From NCBI RefSeq assembly GCF_017833295.1, contig NZ_JAFIBW010000001.1:496001-560000 (forward strand): 64,000 nt of DNA. Reading direction: 5' to 3'. Origin of the DNA: Methylobacterium sp. PvR107. GTDB lineage: Bacteria; Pseudomonadota; Alphaproteobacteria; Rhizobiales; Beijerinckiaceae. The first letter of the stretch is position 1. Every line of letters begins with the position of its first letter. The notes under the pieces were generated by a model that was given only the letters and a program-made list of their open reading frames with translations, was not told the origin of the DNA and made no database searches. Positions 48,205 through 57,209 of this stretch are shown piece by piece. Made by a program: the position numbers and the translations under genes.

Positions 48205-49260
48205 ATGTTGCGGTTCCTGACCAAGTCCGCGCGCCCGCAGCCCGCGCCCCGCCCGCCGGCCGGGCGGCGGATCTCGGTCGTCATCCCGTCCTACAACCAC
48301 GCGGCCTATATCGCGCAGGCGATCGGCTCGGTGCTGGATCAGGAAAGCCCGGTCGATGAGCTGATCATCGTCGACGATCGCTCCACCGACGCGTCGCGGG
48401 ACGTCATCGCCAGGACCATCGACGGCTATGCCGGTCCGGTCCGGATCCGATGCGAATTGCTCGACCGCAACGGCGGCGCCCACGCGGCGATCGCGCACGG
48501 CCTGTCGAAGGCCAGCGGGGACGTCCTCACCATCCTGAACTCGGACGATGCCTACGCGCCGGACCGGTTCCGCGCGATCCACGCGGCGCTGCCGCCGGAC
48601 GGCGACTTCATCGCGTTCACCGGCGTCGACTTCATGGACGATTCCGGAGCCCGGCTCGCCGAGGACGATCCGGTCCGCGTCTGGTACCGCGACGTGCTGG
48701 GTCAGGCGGGCGCCTGCCCGACGATCGGCTTCGCGCTGCTGCGGGCCAACATCGCGGTGACGAGCGGCAACCTCGTGTTCTCGCGCGGTCTCTACGAGCG
48801 GGTCGGCCCGTTCGCGGCCTACCGCATGTGCCACGACTGGGACTTCCTCATCCGCTGCATGGTCCATGCGGAGCCGATCTTCGTGCCCGGCGCGCATCTC
48901 CGGTACCGGACACATCCGACCAACACGCTCAAAACCACCGGCGACCTGATGCAGGGTGAGGGATCGGCGGCGCTGAAGACCTATCTGGCGCTGATCGCCG
49001 GGGGACCGACGGCCAACCGGCTCGCGCCCACACCCGAAAACTGGCCGGTCTATTTCCGGTTCTTCACCGCGACCTACGCGCCCTGGTTCACCGGGCAGTC
49101 GATCGAGACGGTCGCCCGACAGCTCTTCCCGGACCCCGAGACGCTCCCCTCCTGGCTGTCGGCGGAGCCGGCGGCACCGAGCGGCTTCCTCACGGCGCCC
49201 GCGCCCGAGCAGGATGCGCTGGCCTTGCGCCGGGTCGTCGGGCTTCTGATGCTTCGCTAG
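48205..49260 (+). CDS. GT2-family glycosyltransferase
   Basis: About 351 residues of GT-A fold. ISVVIPSYNHAAYIAQAIGS opens the domain, VDDRSTDASRDVI is the nucleotide-binding acidic motif, and LTILNSDDAYAPDRF holds the metal-binding D-D. HDWDFLIRCMVHAEPIF supplies the later acidic pair. An in-frame GTG at 48193 overlaps the purine-rich GGAGAGAGG ribosome binding site, so I prefer ATG 48205. It lies 51 bases after the repeat-containing glycosyltransferase and is probably co-transcribed. Sugar and acceptor are unknown. Confidence 0.88.
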   Translation: MLRFLTKSARPQPAPRPPAGRRISVVIPSYNHAAYIAQAIGSVLDQESPVDELIIVDDRSTDASRDVIARTIDGYAGPVRIRCELLDRNGGAHAAIAHGLSKASGDVLTILNSDDAYAPDRFRAIHAALPPDGDFIAFTGVDFMDDSGARLAEDDPVRVWYRDVLGQAGACPTIGFALLRANIAVTSGNLVFSRGLYERVGPFAAYRMCHDWDFLIRCMVHAEPIFVPGAHLRYRTHPTNTLKTTGDLMQGEGSAALKTYLALIAGGPTANRLAPTPENWPVYFRFFTATYAPWFTGQSIETVARQLFPDPETLPSWLSAEPAAPSGFLTAPAPEQDALALRRVVGLLMLR

Positions 49261-49561
49261 CGGCATGAGTTGGATAGCCCAGCTTGATGATCGCTGGCCG
49301 GCCCTTTGTCGCGGCGATCGAGTGTCGCGCATGGCATCTCCCGGTAGGTAGGATCATCGGGAGGCGGACTGTGTCGGACCCACAAACCGACTCGTGCCGA
49401 AAGCTGTCGATCGGACGAACTTCCTCCTCGGTCGTAGCGACGTTCCCGGCCTGAGCGGCTGCTCGGGCACCGCTTATGAGATCTTGACGCGAAAGACGGC
49501 GGAGCGTTCGTCCGCCATCTCCGTTCTTCAGCCACGGGATTATGCGGAGGAACATCCAGGC
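49261..49561. other. Intergenic region upstream of murQ
   Basis: About 300 bases with slightly lower GC than its flanks. No gene is visible. It should carry the promoter of the amino-sugar operon. A GGAGGAAC-type ribosome binding site lies at about 49545-49552. Confidence 0.45.
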
Positions 49562-50449
49562 ATGAGCACGGAGTGGGCGAGCCCCCGTTTCAGCGAACTC
49601 GACGCCTGGGAGAGTGCCGACATCCTGCAGGCGCTCTGGGAGGGACAACTCGCGGCCGTCGCCGCGATCGGGCCTGCGCTGCCGGCCATCGCCGCGGCCG
49701 CGGCGGCCGCCGAAGCCGGTCTGCGCCGCGACGGGCGCCTCCTCTATGTGGGGGCCGGCACCTCGGCCCGGATCGGCGTCCAGGACGGGGCGGAGCTGCC
49801 GCCGACCTTCGACTGGCCAGAGGAACGCCTGGGCTTCGCCGTGGCGGGCGGCGAAGGTGCGCTGGTCCGAGCGGTCGAGGGGGCCGAGGACTCGACGCAG
49901 GACGCGGCGCTCTGGGCCGAGCACGCCGAGATCCGGCCGGACGATGTCGTCATCGGCTTGTCCGCAAGCGGGATCACGCCGTTCACCCTCGCCGTCCTTC
50001 GCCGCGCCCGCGATCGCGGTGCCGTCACCATCGGGATCGCGAACAATCCCGACACGCCAATTCTGCGTGACTGTACCCATCCGATCCTCGTGGCGACCGG
50101 CGCGGAAGCGATCGCCGGCTCGACGCGGATGAAGGCGGGAACCGCGCAGAAGATCGTGCTCAATCTGCTCTCGACGCTGATCATGATCCGGCTCGGGCGC
50201 GTCTATCGCGGCCGTATGGTCGCGATGCGCGCCACGAACACCAAGCTACGCCGACGTGGCGTAGCGATGGTGGCGCAGATCGCCGGCTGCGATGCCGAAG
50301 CCGCGGCCAGCGCCCTGGCCGCGGCAGAGGGGGACATCCCGCGCGCGGTGCTTGTCGCCCTCGGGATCGACCGCATTGAGGCGGCCAGCCTGCTCATGCG
50401 CAACGGTGGCAATTTGCGCGCGGCTCTGGCCGAAGCGGGGCCGGCATGA
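49562..50449 (+). CDS. murQ: N-acetylmuramic acid 6-phosphate etherase
   Basis: Cleaves the lactyl ether of MurNAc-6-phosphate to GlcNAc-6-phosphate during cell-wall recycling. It is 295 residues long. The SIS-domain loop LLYVGAGTSARIGVQDGAEL, PPTFDWPEERL, VIGLSASGITPFTLAVLR and the signature AGSTRMKAGTAQKIVLNLLS are all clear, and the glutamate in DGAELPPTF is at the catalytic position of the family. ATG 49562 follows GGAGG; the frame upstream to 49394 has no family content. It overlaps the next SIS gene as ATGA. Confidence 0.95.
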   Translation: MSTEWASPRFSELDAWESADILQALWEGQLAAVAAIGPALPAIAAAAAAAEAGLRRDGRLLYVGAGTSARIGVQDGAELPPTFDWPEERLGFAVAGGEGALVRAVEGAEDSTQDAALWAEHAEIRPDDVVIGLSASGITPFTLAVLRRARDRGAVTIGIANNPDTPILRDCTHPILVATGAEAIAGSTRMKAGTAQKIVLNLLSTLIMIRLGRVYRGRMVAMRATNTKLRRRGVAMVAQIAGCDAEAAASALAAAEGDIPRAVLVALGIDRIEAASLLMRNGGNLRAALAEAGPA

Positions 50450-51486
50450 ACGACCCCGCGCCGATGCCGAATGGGCCCGAGACATTTATGGCCCGCGAGA
50501 TCGCCGAGGTGCCCGAGGTCGCCGCCCCCCTCTGCGCCGGCTGGGCTGAGGCGGAGCGCGTCGCCTCAGTCCTCAACGCGCGTAGCTTCCCGTTCGCGGT
50601 CGTATGCGGTCGAGGAAGCTCGGGCCATGCGGGCGTCTACCTCCGCTACCTGATCGAGACCCGATGCGGGCTCGCCGTCTCGGCCTCAGCCCCATCCGTC
50701 GTCACCGGATACGATCGCCCGCCGCGAATGGATGGCGCGCTCTTCATCACCATCTCGCAATCCGGCCGGTCGCCGGACCTCGTCGCGGCGACGCGCACCG
50801 CACGCCAGGGCGGCGCCCTCACGCTCGCGCTCGTGAACGATGCGGCCTCACCCGCCGCGGCGGCGGCCGATCTGGTCCTGCCAATCGCAGCCGGGCCTGA
50901 ACGGGCGGTCGCGGCAACGAAGACGGTGGTGAACTCTATGGTCGCGAGCGCCGCACTGGTCGCGCGCTGGTCCGGCGACGACGCGCTGATTCGTGGCCTC
51001 GCGGCTCTACCGGGTCGCCTCGCTGCGGCCTCTGACCTTGATTGGAGCGCCTGGACTGCCGATCTCGCGGGCGCGCCGGCCGCCTTCGTCACGGGCCGCG
51101 GTCACGGCTTGGGTACGGTGCGCGAGATCGCACTCAAGCTTGCTGAGACCTTGCGCCTGCCGGCCCTCGGCTACAGCGCCGCGGAACTGCGGCACGGACC
51201 GCGTGCCGCGATTCAGTCCGGGACCCCGGTGCTGGCGTTCCGCCAGGACGATCAGCTCGCCGAGGGGATCGACGCGCTTGTGCAGGAACTCCGGCGCGCA
51301 AATTTGCGCGTTCATGCCTGTGGGGGCCCGGACGGTAACTTGCCCTGGCTTGTACCCGATCACGCCGCCTGTGACCCAATCGCCATGCTGGTGCCCGCCT
51401 ACCGTGCGATCGAGCGCGAAGCCCGCCGCCGAGGTCTGGATCCGGACGCGCCGGTCGGCCTCACGAAAATCACGGAGACTCTGTGA
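50446..51486 (+). CDS. SIS-domain glucosamine-6-phosphate deaminase/isomerase (NagB-II/AgaS type)
   Basis: A 346-residue protein with two SIS domains and no glutaminase part. It probably converts glucosamine-6-phosphate to fructose-6-phosphate plus ammonia, the last step after MurQ and NagA. Visible motifs are VVCGRGSSGHAGVYLRYLIE, ITISQSGRSPDLVAATR, VTGRGHGLGTVREIALKLAE and SAAELRHGPRAA, with PVGLTKITETL at the end as in GlmS-like deaminases. It overlaps murQ by four bases. A tagatose-type AgaS isomerase is the alternative, but the murQ/nagA context favours GlcN6P. Confidence 0.88.
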   Translation: MNDPAPMPNGPETFMAREIAEVPEVAAPLCAGWAEAERVASVLNARSFPFAVVCGRGSSGHAGVYLRYLIETRCGLAVSASAPSVVTGYDRPPRMDGALFITISQSGRSPDLVAATRTARQGGALTLALVNDAASPAAAAADLVLPIAAGPERAVAATKTVVNSMVASAALVARWSGDDALIRGLAALPGRLAAASDLDWSAWTADLAGAPAAFVTGRGHGLGTVREIALKLAETLRLPALGYSAAELRHGPRAAIQSGTPVLAFRQDDQLAEGIDALVQELRRANLRVHACGGPDGNLPWLVPDHAACDPIAMLVPAYRAIEREARRRGLDPDAPVGLTKITETL

Positions 51487-51542
51487 GCGCCCCCGATCTC
51501 GTCATCTCCGCCGCACGCCTGGGCGCACTGCCCGCGGGCTGA
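51483..51542 (+). pseudogene. 19-codon leader or nagA 5' remnant
   Basis: GTG 51483 overlaps the deaminase stop as GTGA and encodes MSAPDLVISAARLGALPAG, then TGA. The sequence resembles the first residues of amidohydrolases such as NagA (xPDLVIxxARL). It may be a relic of a separate nagA that once followed in the operon, now replaced by the fused protein downstream. A coincidental short frame is possible. Confidence 0.35.
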
Positions 51543-51770
51543 GTCTCGGAAAATCACGCCAACAACCTGAAACGGCCTGGAGGCAGGATCGTTCGTTCAT
51601 AGAACAGGATCACATGGATCACCTGTGCAGGACGTACCTGGCTCAGAGCTCGCCCGGAGGTGGTGTTTGGGGGTCATGAGGCACTGGTCGATACGATGCC
51701 GGAAGCTGGGTCCTGCGCCGGCTCACCGAGACTTTGCGACCAGGCGCCGGTTCCCTCGGGTCTCGTGATC

Positions 51771-53795
51771 ATGCAGGCCCCACATCTCTCGCACTCCGCA
51801 CAGAGCAACGGGATCAGGCTGCTGGCCATCGATGCGGGAGCCAGCAAGACGATCGCGGTCTTGGCAGACGCGAATGGAGCCGAGCTAGCGCGGGCGCGGG
51901 GAGCGGGTGCGCATATCGGCCTGCTCGGCGCAGGGGTCTGGGACGTGGTCCTGCCGACCGCCGCTGCTGCCCTCGCCGAGGTGGGCGTAGCGCTCGTGCC
52001 CGAGCAATTGCATTGCTGTCTGGCGATAGCAGGTGGCGAGCATGTGGCCGCGCTCGCGGCGGCCCGAGCGACGTCGCCCCGGTTCGGGCGTCTACAGATC
52101 GTGTCGGATGGTCTTGCCGCCCTGAGCGGCTGCCTCGGTGCAACGGAAGCGGGGGTAATGGTCGCGGCCGGCACCGGCACCGTCGCCTGGGCCAGATCGC
52201 GGCAAGGCAAGACCACGAAAGCGGGCGGGCACGGATTCCCGGCAGGAGATGAGGGTGGGGGAGCCTGGATCGGTCTTCAACTGATCCGTCATACGCTGCG
52301 CCGGACCGATGCTGCAGAGCTCGACGCACTCGCCAATGCCGTTCTCGACCGCTTCGGCGGCGACAACGCGCGACTGCACGCCTGGCTGACGATCGCGAAT
52401 CCAGCCGATTACGCGACCCTGGCACCGATCGCCTTCGACCTCGTCGTGAGCAGTGGATCCGCATCAGCGATCTTGCATTCGGCGGCAAGCGAGCTTGTGC
52501 ACCTTGCCGAGCGAGCCGACCCCAGCGGCGAGCTCCCCCTGGTCGTGACGGGCGGTCTCGCGGCGCCTCTGCGGCCCTGGCTCGACGAGACGACGCACCG
52601 GCCCGTAAGAACAACTGCGGACGCAGTGGTCCGCGGAGCCCTTTCCATTGTGCGGGAGACGGACGCACCTGTCAGCGCTCCAGCGCTCTTGTCCGGGTGT
52701 AAGAGCATCGCTGGTCGGATCGTCACGCCCACGGGTGTGGTGACGGGCGAACTGCGCTTCCGCCGGAGTATCGAGGAGGTCCGTCCGGGGCCGGTGGATG
52801 AGGATGCACCCCTGATCCTGCCGGGCTTCGTTGACCTGCAGGTGAATGGCGGCGGCGGCCACGACATTATGGGGAGGGACCCGGACGCCGTGCGCGACAC
52901 TGGGCGCTTCCATCGCACCAGGGGTGTTACAACCTGGCTGCCAACGGTCATCACCGAAGCGGCCGACGAGCTGGAGCGCGTCACGCGCGCGGTCGCTGCA
53001 GCACGTGCCGACAGCCAGCGCGGTGAACCGGACATGGCGGGTCTCCACCTCGAAGGCCCGTTTATCAGCGCCAAGCGGCGAGGCACGCACGGCCCCCACA
53101 CCGCCGCGCCGAGTTGGGACCTCGTCAGCCGCTTGCATGCCCTTGTTCCGTTGCGCGTCCTGACCTTGGCTGCGGAGCTTCCGGGCGCAACGCTCCTGAC
53201 CACGCTGGCGAGGGAGGCCGGCATCCGCGTGCAGCTCGGCCACTCCGACGCGACTTACGACGAGGCTGCTGCCTTCTTCGCCGCGGGCGGCTCAGGCGTG
53301 ACCCATCTCTACAACGCGATGAGCCCCCTGCAGGGCCGGGAGCCGGGGGTGGTCGGGGCCGCCCTGGCACATGCGACGAGCGCGCAGATCATCGCCGATT
53401 TCATTCACGTGCACCCGGGCGCGCTGCGCACCGCCTTACGGACGATCCCCGATCTCTTCTGCGTCTCAGATGCGGTGGCGGCTGCCGGTATGCCGGATGG
53501 CGATTACAGCCTCGGCGGGGTCCCCATCCGCAAACAGGGGGACCGGGTCAGCAATAGCGCAGGCGCACTGGCCGGCTCAGCCGCGCCGCTCGACGTCGCG
53601 TGGCGCAACCTTCGGGCACTGGGATTGACCGTCACGGACGCGACGCGCCGGGTCTCAGCACTCCCGGCTGGCTATCTCGGGCTGAAAGACCGTGGAGCGC
53701 TTCAACCCGGGCTGCGGGCCGACATCGTGGTCATGGACGACGCAGGCACGGTGACCCAGGTCTACGTGGAAGGAGAGCCTAGCGCTGCACGCTAG
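51771..53795 (+). CDS. Fused N-acetylglucosamine kinase and GlcNAc-6-phosphate deacetylase
   Basis: A 674-residue two-enzyme protein. Residues 1 to about 295 are a BadF/BcrA-type kinase (LLAIDAGASKTIAVLAD phosphate-1 loop, VMVAAGTGTVAWARS, PAGDEGGGAWIGLQLIRHTL) that should phosphorylate GlcNAc. Residues about 305-674 are a NagA amidohydrolase: LPGFVDLQVNGGGGHDIM, GLHLEGPFISAKRRGTH, VQLGHSDATYDEA, GVTHLYNAMSPLQGREPGVV, IADFIHVHPG and CVSDAVAAAGMPDGDY with the catalytic aspartate. Both halves look complete. I start at ATG 51771; the longer frame to 51660 lacks homology. It closes the murQ, deaminase operon after a 284-base gap. Confidence 0.92.
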   Translation: MQAPHLSHSAQSNGIRLLAIDAGASKTIAVLADANGAELARARGAGAHIGLLGAGVWDVVLPTAAAALAEVGVALVPEQLHCCLAIAGGEHVAALAAARATSPRFGRLQIVSDGLAALSGCLGATEAGVMVAAGTGTVAWARSRQGKTTKAGGHGFPAGDEGGGAWIGLQLIRHTLRRTDAAELDALANAVLDRFGGDNARLHAWLTIANPADYATLAPIAFDLVVSSGSASAILHSAASELVHLAERADPSGELPLVVTGGLAAPLRPWLDETTHRPVRTTADAVVRGALSIVRETDAPVSAPALLSGCKSIAGRIVTPTGVVTGELRFRRSIEEVRPGPVDEDAPLILPGFVDLQVNGGGGHDIMGRDPDAVRDTGRFHRTRGVTTWLPTVITEAADELERVTRAVAAARADSQRGEPDMAGLHLEGPFISAKRRGTHGPHTAAPSWDLVSRLHALVPLRVLTLAAELPGATLLTTLAREAGIRVQLGHSDATYDEAAAFFAAGGSGVTHLYNAMSPLQGREPGVVGAALAHATSAQIIADFIHVHPGALRTALRTIPDLFCVSDAVAAAGMPDGDYSLGGVPIRKQGDRVSNSAGALAGSAAPLDVAWRNLRALGLTVTDATRRVSALPAGYLGLKDRGALQPGLRADIVVMDDAGTVTQVYVEGEPSAAR

Positions 53796-54008
53796 TCAGG
53801 CAATCGCTGTACTGTCCGGCGCGCCTTACCGGCAGAGCCGGCTAGGATCGGGAGCACCCTACTTCGGCCCACGCACTGTCTCTCACTCAGGGTTGACCGG
53901 TCTAGGAGGCGATCGTATCACCCCGCCTCACTTCCCAGGGGCGCCCTGTCGCGCCGGTATCCGGTCGATTCCGCCGCGCGACGATGCGCGTGAGCTCCTG
54001 AGAGCGTC

Positions 54009-54446
54009 GTGACTGAGACGGAGCCGACCTTGGCCGAGGACGTAGAGGCGCTGCGGGCCGAGCTCGCCGAGACCCAGGCACGGCTCAAGGAGGCGCAGGG
54101 GGAACTCGCCCGTCTGGTGCGCCTAGCCGAGGCCGATCTTCAGCGCCGTCGTCCCGGTGAGCAATCGAGCGTCGTCGCATCCTCGGTCCGCCGCCCGGCC
54201 GCCAAGGAGGTCGCGGCCCGCATCGCCCGGTTCGCGCATCTCTACCGGGAGGCCGCCTCCGCCTCGCCCGATCGCGCGCCCGTCGTGCCCGAGGCGACGA
54301 TGCTCGGATGGCTCGAAACCTCCGGCCTGTTCGACCGCCAGTTCTATCTCACGTGCAACGACGATGTCGCGGGTGCCGGCGCTGACCCGACGCAGCACTA
54401 CTACAACCACGGCTCCGAGGAAGGGCGCCTTCCCAGCACCCTCTGA
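54009..54446 (+). CDS. Coiled-coil protein with a single 38-residue repeat module
   Basis: A 145-residue protein with no catalytic domain. Residues about 8-50 form a coiled coil (EDVEALRAELAETQARLKEA). After a linker, the C-terminus is one repeat unit of the kind seen at 3878: GLFDRQFYLTCNDDVAGAGA followed by DPTQHYYNHGSEEGRLPS. It starts at GTG 54009 with weak RBS support, and is 62 bases before the tandem GT2 gene. It may be a partner or scaffold for that enzyme. The function is unknown. Confidence 0.65.
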   Translation: MTETEPTLAEDVEALRAELAETQARLKEAQGELARLVRLAEADLQRRRPGEQSSVVASSVRRPAAKEVAARIARFAHLYREAASASPDRAPVVPEATMLGWLETSGLFDRQFYLTCNDDVAGAGADPTQHYYNHGSEEGRLPSTL

Positions 54447-54508
54447 GGGTCCGGTCTGGGAAGCGGCCGGCTGATGCGCGTTCGAGGGATCGGCGAGGGA
54501 TCTGACTG

Positions 54509-56905
54509 ATGCAGGACGGGGCAGGAGAGGCCGCGGGAGAGGCCGCACCCGCGCTCGAGCCGTGGCAGGACGATTTCGCGACGATCTACGCGAGCGGCCT
54601 GTTCGACCACATCTGGTACGCGACGCGCTATCCCGAAGTCGGCCTGACCGACCTGTCGCCCCTTGAGCATTACGTGAAGTACGGCGCCCGGCTCGGGCGC
54701 CAGCCCCGGGCCGACTTCACCGCGCCGCCGGACGAGACCTTCGACGGCAGCTTCGTCAATCCCTTCGCGACCTGGATCCGCGCGCGGGCCGAGACCGAGC
54801 CGGCGCCGGCCTGGAACCGGCCGGTCGTCTCCGTCCTGTGCATCACCTACAACCAGGCGGCGTTCATCCGGCAGACGCTCGACAGCATCCTCGGTCAAGC
54901 CACGGACTTCCCCTTCGAGCTGCTCGTCGGCGACGACCGCTCCACCGATGGCACCGCCGAGATCATCGCCGAGTACGCCGCGCGCCATCCCAACTTGGTG
55001 GCGGTTCTGCGGTCTGAGAATCTCGGGCCCAACAAGAACTTCGCCGACCTCACGGCGCGCGCCCGCGGGGAATTCGTCGCGATCTGCGAGGGCGACGATT
55101 ACTGGACCGATCCGCGCAAGCTCCAGCGCCAGGTCGAATTCCTGCGGACGCGGCCGGAATTCACCCTCTGCTTCCACCCAGTTCGCGTCGTCTACGAGGA
55201 CATGCCGGGGATCGAGGAGATCTACCCGGAGCAGTGCAGCCCGCAGCCGTCGCTGTCCGATCTCGTCGCCCACAACTTCGTCCAGACCAACAGCGTGCTC
55301 TATCGCTGGCGCTACCACGGCGCCGAGGCGTTCGTGTTCGACGAGGGCATCGCGCCCGGCGACTGGTACGTCCACCTGATGCATGCCGAGGTCGGGCGCA
55401 TCGGCTTCCTGCCGGAGGTGATGGCGGTCTACCGCAAGCACGCGGCCGGGATGTGGGCGACCTACGCGACCGAGCTCGCTCGGCACAAGAAGCTCGGCAA
55501 TTCCGAGATTGCGTTCTTCCGCAAGCTGCGCGGCCATTTCGGCGGCCGCTACGCGGCGGGCTACGAGGCGGCGCAGAAATCGATCTTCCGGCGGCTCGCC
55601 GAGGCCTATCTCGACGAGGAGGATGTGCCGAGCCTCGGGCGGCTGATCGAGGCCAATCCCGACATCGCCCGGGACGCCTTGAGCGACATGGGCCTCGACG
55701 CGCCGGACGCGCTCTCCGGCGAACCGGATGCCCTGCGCGGCTGGCTGATGGAGCAGCTCACCGTTAGCGTCGTCGTCACGGCCTACAATCACGCCGCCGA
55801 TATCGGCCGCTGCCTCGACGCAGTCTTGAGCCAGCGCGGGCTGTTCCGGATGCAGGTGGTGATCGGCGACGACAAATCGACCGACGGGACGGCCGAGATC
55901 ATCGAGCGCTACCGGGCGCGCGATCCCGAGCGGATCGTGGTCCGGCCCCGGCCGCAGAACCTCGGCATGCTGCGCAACATGCAGGACTGCCTCTCCGCCT
56001 GCACGGGCCGCTACATCGCGTTCTGCGAGGCGGACGATTACTGGCTGTCCGATCGCAAGATCGGCCTGCAGATGCGGATGCTGCGCAACGACCGCGCGCT
56101 CGACATGTGCTTCAACTGGGTCCTGCTCCACTACCCGGCGACCGGCTCCTACGTGCCGCACGACGAGCAGGGCCGCTATCCCACCGGCACGATCAGCTTC
56201 CCGGTTCTGGCCAATTCGCCGCTCACGGCCAACTTCTCCAGCTGCTTCTACCGCGCCGAGGCCCTGCGCCGGGTGCCGGAGGCGTATTACGAGAACGCCG
56301 CCGCGGCCGACTGGCTGATGAACCTCTACATTGCCGACAAGGGGCGCATCGCGTTCCTGCGCGAGCTGCTCTCGGTCTACACGATCCAGGAAAAGGGCCA
56401 GTGGTCGGGCCTGCCCGAGAACATCAAGAACGCCCGGATCGCCCAGTATCAGAAGCAGTTCGCCGGCATCTTCGGCGAGGGGCGCGGCTTCGAGAAATAC
56501 GAGGTCGGCTGCACCGTGGCCGAGCTCGACGGCGAGTTGCCGGATTCCTTCGCCCGGGCGAACCTCGAGGCGCCGCAGGACCGGGTCTGGGCCGAGATCC
56601 AGGACGGGCAGGTGGTGCTGGCCGGCTGGGTCGTATCGGCGAGTCGCGCCAAGGCGACGCTGGTCGCCGAGGTCGACGGCGAGGTCCAGCGCATTCCCGT
56701 GGACGTCCACCGGCCCGACGTGATCGCGGCGGTGCTCGGCGACATGCCGACCACCATGGAGGAGGCCCGCTGCGGCTTCCGCTTCACCCTGCCCTACGCG
56801 CTCCACCTCGAGGTGCTGCTCTCCATCGAAGTCGAGCACGAGGTTGTGCCCTGGCTCTCGGTCATCTTCACCCACCGGGTGAAGCGAAAAGCCGAGCCGA
56901 GCTGA
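54509..56905 (+). CDS. Tandem GT2 glycosyltransferase with N-terminal repeat module
   Basis: A 798-residue protein. Residues about 27-68 are one repeat unit (LFDHIWYATRYPEVGLTDLS, then PLEHYVKYGARLGRQP). Two GT-A domains follow. Domain 1 is at about 105-360 (VSVLCITYNQAAFIRQTLDS, LVGDDRSTDGTAEIIAEY, ICEGDDYWTDPRKLQ). Domain 2 is at about 418-670 (LTVSVVVTAYNHAADIGRCL, GDDKSTDGTAEIIERY, FCEADDYWLSDRKI). Both keep the DDxSTDGTAE and DDYW acids, so both may be active. A C-terminal beta-rich part (GQVVLAGWVVSASRAKATLV) ends it. ATG 54509 has GAGGGA upstream. Confidence 0.88.
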   Translation: MQDGAGEAAGEAAPALEPWQDDFATIYASGLFDHIWYATRYPEVGLTDLSPLEHYVKYGARLGRQPRADFTAPPDETFDGSFVNPFATWIRARAETEPAPAWNRPVVSVLCITYNQAAFIRQTLDSILGQATDFPFELLVGDDRSTDGTAEIIAEYAARHPNLVAVLRSENLGPNKNFADLTARARGEFVAICEGDDYWTDPRKLQRQVEFLRTRPEFTLCFHPVRVVYEDMPGIEEIYPEQCSPQPSLSDLVAHNFVQTNSVLYRWRYHGAEAFVFDEGIAPGDWYVHLMHAEVGRIGFLPEVMAVYRKHAAGMWATYATELARHKKLGNSEIAFFRKLRGHFGGRYAAGYEAAQKSIFRRLAEAYLDEEDVPSLGRLIEANPDIARDALSDMGLDAPDALSGEPDALRGWLMEQLTVSVVVTAYNHAADIGRCLDAVLSQRGLFRMQVVIGDDKSTDGTAEIIERYRARDPERIVVRPRPQNLGMLRNMQDCLSACTGRYIAFCEADDYWLSDRKIGLQMRMLRNDRALDMCFNWVLLHYPATGSYVPHDEQGRYPTGTISFPVLANSPLTANFSSCFYRAEALRRVPEAYYENAAAADWLMNLYIADKGRIAFLRELLSVYTIQEKGQWSGLPENIKNARIAQYQKQFAGIFGEGRGFEKYEVGCTVAELDGELPDSFARANLEAPQDRVWAEIQDGQVVLAGWVVSASRAKATLVAEVDGEVQRIPVDVHRPDVIAAVLGDMPTTMEEARCGFRFTLPYALHLEVLLSIEVEHEVVPWLSVIFTHRVKRKAEPS

Positions 56906-57209
56906 TACCTCACACCGTCTTCGCGCAGCCTGATGTCACCAAAGACTCGAGGAGCCGCTCCCCGAGGCACATCTCACCGTGTGCCGACCGCCGGGATGAG
57001 CCTCGCAAACAAGCTCGTCAAACCCCGGATTGCTTCACCAAGCCCTCGCAACCCGGCAGTCCGGGAGCCCTCAGGCATCCAAAGGCAGACGTCTAGCCAC
57101 CGTCGCTCCGCCACCGGGGCCGACTCACAGCCCAAAGCGCCATTTTTGCGCTCGGCACGGACCAGTTTGCTGGGTCAGGGTCACCTGAGGCTCGCCGCTG
57201 GGCGAGGCA
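56906..57209. other. Intergenic boundary between glycan locus and integrase island
   Basis: About 300 bases. No tRNA or repeated attachment core was recognised. The integrase stop faces this region, so if the island is an integrated element its left attachment site could lie here or left of it. Confidence 0.35.

Noticed and set aside
45880..49332. 1150-codon open frame on the minus strand
   Set aside because: It lies antisense to two well-supported glycosyltransferases, is rich in R, G and P with no domain content, and is a by-product of GC-rich codons on the other strand.
54401..56875. 824-codon minus-strand frame
   Set aside because: Shadow of the tandem GT2 gene, with no domains.
56906..57209. 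tRNA gene or attachment core next to the integrase
   Set aside because: No T-loop-like GGTTCGAATCC or cloverleaf pattern was found, and no matching repeat was seen further right in the window.
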